A stretch of 64,000 bases of DNA from Antedon bifida. Its lineage: Eukaryota; Echinodermata; Crinoidea; Comatulida; Antedonidae. The notes below the pieces were generated by a model that was not told where the DNA came from, searched no databases, and saw only the letters and a list, made by a program, of their open reading frames with translations. Shown in pieces: positions 57,001-64,000 of this stretch. The position numbers were made by a program, and so were the translations under genes. The stretch spans positions 9,362,001 through 9,426,000 of the forward strand of contig OY727102.1 of NCBI GenBank assembly GCA_963402885.1, written 5' to 3'. Numbering within the stretch: the stretch's first letter is position 1; the number at the start of each line of letters is the position of its first letter.

Positions 57001-60000
57001 CTGTATTTATCCGAATAAACACCACAGGCCTTAATTGTTTTTAGGGGGGTGGGGGGGGGGGGGGGGGTGGTGTTCCCACAAATGGGAAAACGCCCACAAA
57101 TGTGAAAACAACCACAAATGTGAAAACGCCCACAAATGTGAAAACAACCACAAATGTGAAAACGTATCACCCACAAATGTGGAAACGTATCACCCACAAA
57201 TGTGAAAACAGCAGCCACAAATGTAAAAAAAATTCCAAATCAAATTTAGTGCTAGGCCCAAACAATTTTGATCGAGTTAATGTTAATGTATTGATATACA
57301 TTGTATTGAGTTGTTTCAATAATTGTGTGTTCACGATACGTCTAAGATGGACGCGTTGGATTGGATGAACTATTACGTATATTAAAGTCCCCTTCCTACA
57401 ATTTGTAAAAAAAAAAAAGTTTTGTAAAAATAATACATATATATATTACTTTAAAAACATTAAACCAGGTCATTCCTTGTCTTAAATGTACGTTTTATGG
57501 TAAATTATGATAACAAGTGAGAAGCAATGTACTACCTACGGGTACGGCCTATGGATGGTCTTTAGGCCTAGCCTAGCTAGGCTTAGTTTTGTAGGCCTAG
57601 CTGGTAAACATCAGTAACGTACGGACATCGTACGCTAGCTATATACCTAGCCTGACGTTGTATAGTTGCTGCATTAATTGTCTTTCTATTTTTGCCAGAC
57701 TCCGTTGATACAAATTGGGGAAAACCCGGTATTTTCGCTGAAAAGTTAGGAGTCTGTTTTGGCCTCACAATCGATCGAAAAGTGGGTGAATTACAGAAGA
57801 AAAATAAAAATATCAATCCGCACGCAATGCATTTTGGGATTTATAGCGGGCCGCTATAATTATTAGAATCAACTTATTTTTCACATTTTTAACCGTTTAA
57901 AGACAAAAAATGTTATCGCTATAGGACCATATAGTATTATTTTTACATTAAATATAGTTTGTGATCTTAAATTAGATCTAAAAAACGTAGGGAAGGGGTC
58001 TTTAAACCAACGAGTTAACATGCAAATATCGCACGCACGAGCACCAAATGGTAATAATCCAATGCGTTAACGACGACCCTAACAGACGTATCGTGAACAC
58101 ACAATTATTGAAACAACTCAATACAGTAATGTATTAACTCGATTAAAATTGTTTGAGTCTAGTACTTATTTTGATTCTCTATTTTTTTTCACATTTGTGG
58201 GCGTTATCACATTTGTGGGCGATGATTGTTTTCACATTTGTGGGCGCTGTTTATTACATTAGTGGGTGATGCGTTTTCACATTTGTGGTTGTTTTCACAT
58301 TTGTGGGTGATGCGTTTTCACATTTGTGGTTGTTTTCACATTTGTGGGTGTTTTCACATTTTTGGGTTCAACATGGGGGGGGGGGGGGTTACTTTTTTTG
58401 AGTGCAATATTGTAACATGAAAAAATAAATAGACCCTAGATTCAGCAAACACATGTGCACGCATGGCATGTTTCGTTGGCGGTGTGATCCATTTTTACCA
58501 TCATATTACCTTCTATGTGAATGGGTCTTAGACCGGCAATAATACTGGCTTGCTTACTGGGATATTGCCGCAATTCTATGTGAAAAGGGCTTTTGACATG
58601 TTTTAGGTAGTGAATGCCGACAACTAGAAAAAGGGCACTCCGAGAGTGCATACCTCCGCATACTGTAAAATTGCACTACATAATATTTCTCCAGAAAAAA
58701 AAAAATATATATTTTCTTATTTTCAATGTGTCTTAATGCTGTGTGTGATTAGGCTATTTTCACTAGAAGCATGTGTATGCGAGTTTGTTGTAATGGATAT
58801 GTAACCAGCCTTTCAACTAACAAATAATTTCAGTTGAAAATAAATAATATTAAGAAGTGGTCCAAAATTGGGACCGTCTGGATTTCCTCCAAAATTTAAT
58901 GGAGTGGTCCTTGACCACATATCTATCTGTATTTTCATTTTTATAAAATATCTTGCAATAACTTTTTGAGTAATCCTGCTAACAAACAAACAGACAGACA
59001 GACAAACACAGGCAATCGACTACTGTACATACCTCCTTGGCGGAGGTAAATAAAAGCATCAGAAGTGTATTTTAAAAATATGCAAAAGACAGTGTTGATT
59101 GTTGACAAATTGTAGATTCATATGAACAATGGGAGGGAGTGCAAATGTGTCTCATATAGTGTCTCAGGATAATGATGTGTTATTGTTTTATATCATTATA
59201 CAGTTTGACACTTTGAAAGGATTCGTTAATGGAGCCTGTGATAGAAACATTTCGTTACAAAAGCATAAAGAGGAAAACCAATCATAAGAGAAACAAATTA
59301 TATATCATTATTAAAATTAGAGTATTTATTTGAATAAACACCTGCTTTGAATAAAAGCCTCCATCGCATCAACGAACCCCCCCCCCCCCATAGAACATCA
59401 TTTGCAATAAATGTCCCCCTCCCCCCCCCCCCCCCCAATTTCTGAAGTCAAATTCTCTGGACCTGAAAGTGCATACGAAAGTTGATCTACAGTAGCTACT
59501 AGAGTAATAGATTGAATTCATTTCTTATTAAAAAATTTGTACTGTACATCGTAGATAGTTTGTGATGAAGAATTATTACCTTCGCCAAAGAGATTATATT
59601 GTTGTCCTCCAATATTCAGTTTGGTGTGTGTATTTTTTTGTCTATAGTATACAGTAATGTATTGTAAGACGGATCTTTACCACATTTCAACGGAAGACCA
59701 TAATTCAATTTTTGAGGCAATCCCAATTCTGGACCACTTTTGGACTGTGTGACGTTGTTTTTGTTTATTTTCCCTGTTTATTTTCCCTGTTTGGTAGTTT
59801 TAAACAATGGTCATTTTAAAACGAAGCGTATCTTTTTACTTTTCATTCATTTCAAAAGGTGCTATTATGTAATTTCTAATTGATCTTTTTTAGGCATGTT
59901 GTGACTCTCTGAATGTACATTTTATTTAAACATTTATAGTACAGTACATCATAATCATAAAATTATGTTATTATTTCAGTTGATCCACCTGGAGATTAAA

Positions 60001-60126
60001 CCTGCAATTAGGACTCAAATATTTCGTGAGTTGACTATATTACATGAGTGTAATTCACCATACGTCGTTGGCTTCTATGGAGCCTTTTACAGTGATGGAG
60101 AGATCAGCATTTGTATGGAGCATATG
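42041..60126 (+). CDS. MAP2K1/2: MAP kinase kinase of the MEK1/2 type, first three coding exons (continues beyond window)
   Basis: Exons 42041-42132, 54802-55033 and 59980-60126 join in frame (phases 2 and 0, GT-AG borders) to 157 codons. MEK1/2 phosphorylates ERK on Thr and Tyr in the Ras-Raf-MEK-ERK cascade in the cytoplasm. Exon 1 has a basic-then-hydrophobic peptide ([14 protein letters not shown]), the layout of the ERK docking site. Exon 2 has [20 protein letters not shown], aligned with the MEK nuclear-export/inhibitory helix, then the glycine loop [10 protein letters not shown] and the catalytic lysine as last codon of MARK. Exon 3 has [10 protein letters not shown], helix-C Glu in FRELTILHE, and the gatekeeper and hinge ISICMEHM. 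The boundary after EHM matches the vertebrate gene as I recall it. The next exon (expected to start DGGSL) is not visible up to 64000. Introns of about 12.7 and 4.9 kb are full of repeats, but the exons are clean. Confidence 0.92.
42602..43780 (+). repeat. Tandem X/Y repeats with hAT-type end sequences (MEK intron 1)
   Basis: Module X (~240 bp; GACTATGTCTTTTCAAAATG ... CCTGTCCACCCAGGCAGTTC) occurs at about 42605-42835, 42840-43078 and 43306-43551. Module Y (~230 bp; CTCAGAAAATTTTTGAAATA ... AACGAAATAA) occurs at about 43079-43305 and 43552-43778. Each X ends in CAGTGGCGGATCTAG (42810, 43055, 43526), a sequence typical of hAT transposon termini. Confidence 0.7.
44117..45905. mobile_element. 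Second inverted-end unit inside the hAT-like region
   Basis: A word close to TACGCTCGCGCTAA occurs at about 44135-44150 and inverted at about 45875-45890. Both are followed inward by words related to TTCGCCAAATTGGCGAA. The small frame 44434-44625 ([20 protein letters not shown]) has no recognised domain. Confidence 0.4.
45906..46295. other. Non-coding, nothing recognised
   Basis: AT-rich part with a short GC-rich region near 45985. No gene seen. Confidence 0.35.
46321..46452 (+). repeat. Dispersed repeat with hammerhead-like core, copy 2 (MEK intron 1)
   Basis: Close match to 12508-12640. The core is CTGATGA, stem GGGC/GCCT (one G-U pair), GAAA, AGC-TCT-GCT-A. It lies directly after the right hAT-like end. 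Sequence after the core (TTATCGTTTTGATTTAGCTT, CCATTGAGATCCAGCCACTG) is also shared. Confidence 0.5.
46690..47900 (+). repeat. 1.2-kb direct repeat, copy 1
   Basis: Matches 48210-49310 in order and orientation: ATACTCCAGTTACTTTT / ATACTGTAGTTACTTTT, CTTGTATTTTTTTATT, GTACTGTAGGCTG, ACATGACCAGTATGAATGGG, GCAACTTGGATCCACTAACA and GATTACATTGATGTAAAAAA. No ORF survives in both copies, so it is not a coding duplication. Confidence 0.75.
47750..47830 (+). repeat. Cluster of TGTCCCGTCCGTAACG-type words
   Basis: GTCCTGTCCGCGACGTTAGA is followed by two more copies, AATGTCCCGTCCGCGACG and AATGTCCCGTCCGTAACG. Related words lie at 46630-46670 (inverted), 47990-48010, 48160-48175 and 49215-49255. Confidence 0.65.
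48210..49310 (+). repeat. 1.1-kb direct repeat, copy 2
   Basis: Second copy, with several small deletions relative to the first (for example after ATTAATCTGGTCTG). The ~310 bp between the copies contains related short words. Confidence 0.75.
49315..49965 (+). repeat. R-family element, 3' part, copy 1
   Basis: Matches 60555-60880 and 61690-62080: GTGGCCATACGATGACGTCA, ATGTCCGGTTAGCCATAT, ACAACTCATGAACTTCCAGA and AAGTCGAAATTGTTTAAAAG. It ends ACAATAACAAGAGATTATCC, without the terminal hairpin. Confidence 0.65.
50590..51520 (+). pseudogene. 5'-truncated LINE, end of reverse transcriptase ORF
   Basis: One + strand frame from about 50620, interrupted only by a TAA at 51019-51021, reads [21 protein letters not shown], then [47 protein letters not shown] and [20 protein letters not shown]. 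These are the post-palm motifs of a CR1/Jockey-like LINE. After the stop at 51270 comes a 3' UTR ending AATAAATATTATTATTATTA, a short ATT tail. It sits in MEK intron 1, same strand. Confidence 0.8.
51521..52080. other. Intronic, nothing recognised
   Basis: AT-rich DNA. The small - strand frame at 51834-52049 has no recognisable domain. Confidence 0.35.
52085..52735 (-). repeat. R-family element, 5' part, inverted copy
   Basis: Reverse complement of the start of the copies at 60181 and 61300: ends ACTAGATTTGAACTCGTCAC when read on the - strand, then GGTTATCC, CACGTGCACGTCATACGTTA, GAAAAACGATTATGCCATT. Together with 49315-49965 it brackets the LINE at 50590. Confidence 0.6.
52767..53820. mobile_element. 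Outer MITE-like inverted pair
   Basis: AAGCCCTGCCAAC and AGCATTTCCAACAATAAAAC (52767-52855) face GTTTTATTGTTGGAAATGCT and TTGGCAGGGCTT (about 53765-53820). The interior is occupied by a second inverted pair (53106-53745). No ORF of known type. Confidence 0.65.
53106..53745. mobile_element. Inner MITE nested in the outer pair
   Basis: Perfect 17-bp ends GACCCCATTTACACTTA (about 53104-53120) and TAAGTGTAAATGGGGTC (about 53729-53745), flanked on both sides by TAT, a plausible 3-bp target duplication. GGGCCGG-rich subterminal words (CAGGGCCGGTCCTGGGCCGG, CCAGGGCCGGCC) lie just inside. No transposase. Confidence 0.7.
53875..54540. mobile_element. CACAAATGTG-ended element, copy 1
   Basis: Opens near GCCCACAAATGTAAAAAA and AAATTTAGTGCTAGACCCAA and closes with TTTTCACATTTGTGGGTTCA (inverted). 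The interior is a degenerate tandem array (54000-54490). The same opening and closing words bracket 57075-58365. Confidence 0.55.
54000..54490 (+). repeat. Degenerate ~105-145-bp tandem repeats
   Basis: Four diverged units, each with a word like CATCGACTTGGAACTAT (near 54047, 54191, 54294 and 54403), usually preceded by GTATCGTGC and a CAACAAGCAACAAA-like run and followed by GTACATAATA. Confidence 0.5.
55034..56390. other. MEK intron 2, repeat-rich, no gene
   Basis: Contains the hairpin repeat at 55315-55398 and a small AGGCCTAG island near 55430. The small frames in it are not protein-like. Confidence 0.4.
55315..55398. repeat. Palindromic MITE-like repeat
   Basis: TTTTCGCGTGCCCTTTATTT at the left faces AAATAAAGGGCGCGCGAAAA at the right, with TTTGCGA/TGCGAAA continuing the arm. 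The arms are about 26 bp around a ~25-nt middle. Confidence 0.7.
56392..56455. repeat. Inverted repeat J, left copy
   Basis: ACTCTAGTAGCTAGATCAAC, TTTCGTATG and GAGAATTTGACTTCAGAA recur inverted at about 59440-59505, 3 kb away, with an extra block between them in the right copy. It may mark the ends of one element that fills most of MEK intron 2. Confidence 0.6.
57068..58370. mobile_element. CACAAATGTG-array element, copy 2
   Basis: At the left (57075-57225) seven or so units of CCCACAAATGTGAAAAC stand in tandem. At the right (58185-58365) about nine inverted units TTTTCACATTTGTGGG do so. Inside, AAATTTAGTGCTAGGCCCAA with TTTTGATCGAGTTAATG (57243) is mirrored at 58138-58175. G tracts flank both ends (57044-57067 and 58375-58388). 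Confidence 0.7.
58440..58950. other. Intronic, no gene recognised
   Basis: No coding pattern. A short CACTCCGAGAGTG palindrome lies near 58636-58648. Confidence 0.35.
58955..59050. repeat. MITE terminus with ACAAACAGACAGA run and palindromic end
   Basis: TGAGTAATCCTGCTAACAAA is followed by a CAGA/CAAA run and ends TACCTCCTTGGCGGAGGTA, a perfect 7-bp stem around 5 nt. A related body lies at about 50025-50105 and a related outer end (TTACCTTCGCCAAAGAGAT) at 59578. Confidence 0.6.
59440..59505. repeat. Inverted repeat J, right copy
   Basis: Reverse-complement partner of 56392-56455, preceded by C tracts as the left copy's interior is by G tracts. Confidence 0.6.
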
Positions 60127-60180
60127 GTAAATCATTCTTTTCACCTTTTTACTTTGTATTATTATAATAACCATTTACAA

Positions 60181-61299
60181 ACTAGATTTGAACTCGTCAC
60201 TACGGACGAGTTAGGTTATCCGCAGCGCAAACGGCACGTGCACGTCATACGTTAGAATATTGCGCGCAGAAAAACGATTATGCCATTAAAAAAAAATGTT
60301 AGTGCGCTCTCTATTTTGTGTCATGTCTAAGTACAGTTTACACTATATATTGTATAAGTACTACATACAGTGCAGAATAGGTGAAAATAAGTGACCCAAG
60401 TTATTGACTCTTTTGGACATGATGACATCATCACAATTTTAAAAATGGTAGATTATGCGAAAGATAATTGATTGGCCTAGACAATATAACAAAATGGGGG
60501 GAAATGGAATACAGATAAGTGGAGATGCGCTCTATTAAATGTGATGAGCTATGACGAAAGAGACAAAAATCCTCTATTTTATATTCGAGTGGCCATACGA
60601 TGACGTCACCATGTCCGGTTAGCCATATTGATGCATGATTCGATATCTACAACTCATCAACTTCCAGAATATGTAATAAAAATAACTTTCACCATCGTAT
60701 GACGTAATATGAAGTCGAAATTGTTTAAAAGTTGGTAAAATTACTAGAAAAGCCTGGAAAAACATAAATCACGCGAAAAAATTATATTTTTGCGCTGTAT
60801 GCGCACGTGCGCGATTGCGCGTGCATGAATTTATGAAATGCTCAAAATGACATGTAACGCGTAGAAAATTGATTAGAAGTTGATTTTTCGCATTTTTAAA
60901 TTTTCTGCGCAACCTGCCATTTTTAATCCATAGAAAGTTTGCACTTGATATGACTTAAATTTTCACCAAGTTTCAATACAAAATGACTTTTGGTTTTTAA
61001 TCTATGATCAATCATTGGAATTCATAAAATCGCGCGTAACTTACGCTGCGCAACTTACGCTGCGCAACTCTGAAATCGTTGAAAAGCTTGGCTGCACATC
61101 TATAGCTATAGGTCAATCTTATGACAAAGTTATACAATCTTATGTTGGCCAGAATTAGAGATACGCTGCGAACAATATTCGGGGAAAGAAAGAAGAATAA
61201 CATGGAAAAAAAGGGGTTATCCGCCAAGTGCGGATAATCAAAAAAAAAAAAGATCTTGACAATAACAAGGGGTTATCCGCCAAGTGCAGATAACCAATA
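60181..61299 (+). mobile_element. R-family element with terminal hairpins, copy 2 (MEK intron 3)
   Basis: Starts CTAGATTTGAACTCGTC with a hairpin AACTCGTC/GACGAGTT, then GGTTATCCGC. Ends with a hairpin GGTTATCCGCCAAGTG.. (61271-61295), 4 nt, then CTAG. The next copy follows at once. No ORF. Two terminal hairpins occur near its 3' end (61215-61238 and 61271-61295). Confidence 0.7.
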
Positions 61300-62103
61300 C
61301 TAGATTTGAACTCGTCACTACGGACGAGTTAGGTTATCCGCAGCGCAAATTCCACGTGCACATCATACGTTAGAATATGGCGTGCAGAAAAACGATCATG
61401 CCATTGAAAAAATGTTAGTGCGCTCTCTATTTTGTGTCACCTCTAAGTATATACGGTATAACACTATATATTGTATACGTACTACATACAGTGCAGAATA
61501 GGTGAAAATAAGTGACCAAAGTTATTGACTCTTAATCATTATGACGTCATCACAAATTTAAAAATGGTAAATTTAAAAATGGTAAATCATGCTAAAGATA
61601 ATTGATTGACCTAGACCATATAAAAAATGGGGGGAAATGGAATACGGATAAGTGGAGATGTGCTCTATTAAATGTGATGAGCTATGACGAAAGAGACAAA
61701 ATCCAATATTATATATTCGAGTGGCCATACGATGACGTCACAATGTCCGGTTAGCCATATTGATTCATGATCCGATATCTACAACTCATCAACTTCCAGA
61801 ATATGTAAAAAAAATAAAAGTTCATCATGTAGTTTAGAATCTATGACTGTTTAAAAAAAGGCATAATTTTTTAAACAGTGCAAATTATCCATTTCGACGT
61901 GCTCGTATGATGTGATTTTAAGTCGAAATTGTTTAAAAAGTTGGTAAAATTACTAGAAAAGGCTGGAAAAACATAAATCACGCAAAAAAATATATTTTTA
62001 GTGTTACGTGCGCACCACGCGTGTAAAAATGCGAATAACATGGAAAAAAAAAAAAAAGATCCTGACAATAACAAGGGGTTATCCGCCAAGTGCGGATAAC
62101 CAA
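61300..62103 (+). mobile_element. R-family element, copy 3, head to tail with copy 2
   Basis: Same start and end words as copy 2, shorter by ~300 bp. The 3' hairpin (about 62077-62100) has a perfect 10-bp stem GGTTATCCGC/GCGGATAACC around 5 nt. It is followed by AATACTAGATTTGAACTCG, the start of a third unit that breaks off near 62135. Confidence 0.7.
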
Positions 62104-62269
62104 TACTAGATTTGAACTCGTCACTACAGACGGGCTGTTATTATGACTACCTTCTATAGTAATAATAGTATTAGTAGTAGGCCTAAAATTACAAGTTAAT
62201 TTTTTATAAGTAATTAATACAGTACTCAGTATGTTTCATTTTAAAAACAAAAAATATCCAGGCTTGAAA

Positions 62270-62430
62270 CTGTCGTAACTGTACATCAAACTCCATTATG
62301 AGCTATTGCAACAACAACCTGCAGCAGAGGATCGGTGGAGGGTCAAGTTACAGGTCGTTTATAACATCGTCATCAACAGAAAGGAGGATCGGAGGACGCA
62401 TAACATGTGCTTGCCTGATCTTGTTGTTTT
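62270..62430 (+). pseudogene. Short LINE C-terminal remnant (tentative)
   Basis: One + strand frame reads QQPAAEDRWRVKLQVVYNIVINRKEDRRTHN, similar in feel to the last lines of some LINE ORF2 proteins ('W..lv......rkedrR'), followed by a T-rich stretch. Too short to assign. Confidence 0.3.
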
Positions 62431-64000
62431 GTTTTTTTTTAGTCATGCGCGATAATAAATTAGATAGTATTTAAATAAATGTTATTTTAGTTATAAATAA
62501 AAATAAATTATAATTAACATTTTAGGGTTAGGCAAGACTTTATTTAATAAAAGTTGAACTTCACTAAATTGAAGGTTAAACAAAACATAAAAGTACAGTT
62601 CAGAGAGAGTATCCATCCGCGGATCATAAACACGTGGATATAAACACACTGGGCGAATGAATTACGAATGGAGTGATCCGTCTCGATTTCCGTTGGAACA
62701 AAAATAATATCGTATTTGTATTCTATTATTTTGACATTTACAGTATTTAAACAATCCATATTATCCCATAGTACTAAATAAGCGTAATATTTCATTTAAA
62801 CGCAATTTTAAAACGAAACATTGTTCATTATATAGCAGGGATGTCACCACGGTGGTCGGCGATGGACGGCCCCGTCCACCACTCGGAATTTACGACCACC
62901 ATTTTCATGACGCCGACCACCACTATATTTACCCGTGTAGATCGTAGCCTATTGTTCGTAACTTACTACTACGATACGATGTATTGTTATTATAATTATC
63001 AACGTGTCGATCGTAGGGTGGTTCGTAGAGTAAATAAACAACATTGTCATCGCCTTTAGAAAACGCATGGACAATGCAAATTAACAATGTACTGTTCACT
63101 AATTAAAATCGGCGCCGCCTAAAAATCCTACCTAAGGCTAGGCCTAGTAGGAGACGACACATTAGCCCGAATTTAGCCGAACGAGACGACATCGTGCGCC
63201 AAATCGACATCGGAATGGAGTCTAGTTTCGGCGGCCTAAGCTAAGCTTACGCTAATTTTTTTAATCCTACCTTGGCTTAGCGAATTATAAATATGCCGAC
63301 GTAAACATAAACAAAATATATGCAAAATCAATATATTCCATGTTAAGATTTAACATAGGCCTAGGCCTAGTACTCAATTATTACGACATGTCACTGTAAT
63401 AAAAATGGCCCTAGTATTCTGTAGCTAACCCTGACCATAATTAATTTTGAGTGAAAAAAAACATGTGCTACGTGTGGTGGAGAGAGAGTATCGCGTTTCA
63501 TGTCATGTGACACAAAATCTAGGTACACAATCTTCGTCGCGTTTCCAGGCCTGCCATATAAAAAAAATCTAGGTCTGTGCGCGCGATCGACGTTCCTATA
63601 CTATATTTAGAATGTTAACGATCTTTTGTTGTCGGCATCGTTTCTGGATCGACTGGACGTTTTATTTTTAGAAGTTGGCCTAAGCCTATACTAGGCCTAC
63701 TACTACTAGTTCATTGTGGTTCACCGTGTGGTGCCATCATGCCTCTACCGTGGGAAATTTCTATTTATATATATTCGCCGTCGAGTCGATAAAAAAACAC
63801 CACGAAAAAACGATTACGATTAATAATATTTATTAATAAATTCTTCCGAGTAATTTACAACTTAGTCCTCCGTCAAAATTGACTCATTAATTCAATTGTG
63901 CACACCTTGTTACCTCACAAAAAACATTGTAATGCATTTTTCCGACCGTATTAAAAATATGCGTGGGTTTGGCGAAGTAGTCGGACACCCCCCCCCCCAC
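62431..64000. other. MEK intron 3, no exon or gene recognised
   Basis: No further MEK exon seen. The frame at 62841-63059 is rich in Thr/Tyr/Arg and not protein-like. AGGCCTAG words cluster near 63135 and 63355, and a C tract closes the window. Confidence 0.4.

Noticed and set aside
57075..57225. CRISPR array
   Set aside because: Regular short repeats, but almost without spacers, in an animal genome and mirrored at the other end of the element.
53875..58370. Single large transposon joining both CACAAATGTG elements
   Set aside because: MEK exon 2 (54802-55033) lies between them, so they are separate insertions.
62841..63059. 72-codon frame MSPRWSAMDGPVHHSEF
   Set aside because: Biased Thr/Tyr/Arg composition from a repeated GACCACCA-like sequence; no domain.
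60127..64000. MEK exon 4
   Set aside because: I looked for a segment reading like DGGSLDQV after an acceptor and found none; it probably lies beyond the window.

Overview
The window looks like genomic DNA of a marine invertebrate deuterostome. Two spliced host genes have clear animal orthologues, introns follow GT-AG rules, intergenic DNA is AT-rich, and the palindromic word AGGCCT/TAGGCCTAG is scattered through non-coding DNA. An echinoderm (perhaps a crinoid or a relative) is my guess from sequence texture; nothing here proves it.

Host genes, both on the + strand. (1) 9137-13364: a complete nine-exon gene for a dual oxidase maturation factor (DUOXA family). The joined exons keep one frame and give 432 residues. 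(2) 42041-60126 and beyond the right edge: the first three coding exons of a MAP kinase kinase of the MEK1/2 (MAP2K1/2) type. They cover the docking peptide, export-signal-like helix, glycine loop, catalytic lysine, helix-C glutamate and hinge. Introns 1 and 2 are about 12.7 kb and 4.9 kb and are packed with repeats. DUOXA supports assembly and transport of an H2O2-producing oxidase, and MEK is the ERK-activating kinase; nothing in the window links them functionally.

Almost everything else is mobile DNA in several layers. 1-1657: 3' end of an LTR retrotransposon with its LTR. 1690-2530: tail of a LINE. 3172-6942: a whole but inactivated PIF/Harbinger transposon with 27-bp terminal repeats, a TAA target duplication, a broken transposase and a broken MADF-type partner gene. 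7150-7545: a LINE scrap. 7696-7978: an array of palindromic ACGT words. 15741-17155: a 5'-truncated LINE carrying a MITE. 17152-25893: a foldback element with arms of about 1.2 kb, loaded with three LINE copies, one of which has an almost open endonuclease-reverse transcriptase frame. 26760-28930: an L1/Tx1-type LINE remnant. 29275-32674: further broken arms of the first foldback family.

32745-41762 is the most striking structure: a 9-kb inverted-repeat element ending about 280 bp before the MEK start codon. It holds arrays of a ~97-bp hairpin-forming repeat, three copies of a SINE-like unit with a tRNA-Val-like head, ten copies of a second tRNA-like unit with A- and B-box-like sequences in ~250-bp tandem arrays, and a ~2.3-kb internal tandem duplication. 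I see no protein-coding gene in it.

The MEK introns hold hAT-like ends, tandem XY repeats, a 1.2-kb direct duplication, a family of elements with terminal hairpins arranged head to tail (60181-62103), a LINE tail, nested MITEs and arrays of a CACAAATGTG word. A short repeat found in DUOXA intron 7 and again at 46321 contains a core resembling the hammerhead ribozyme. Boundaries of repeats are read by eye and are approximate.
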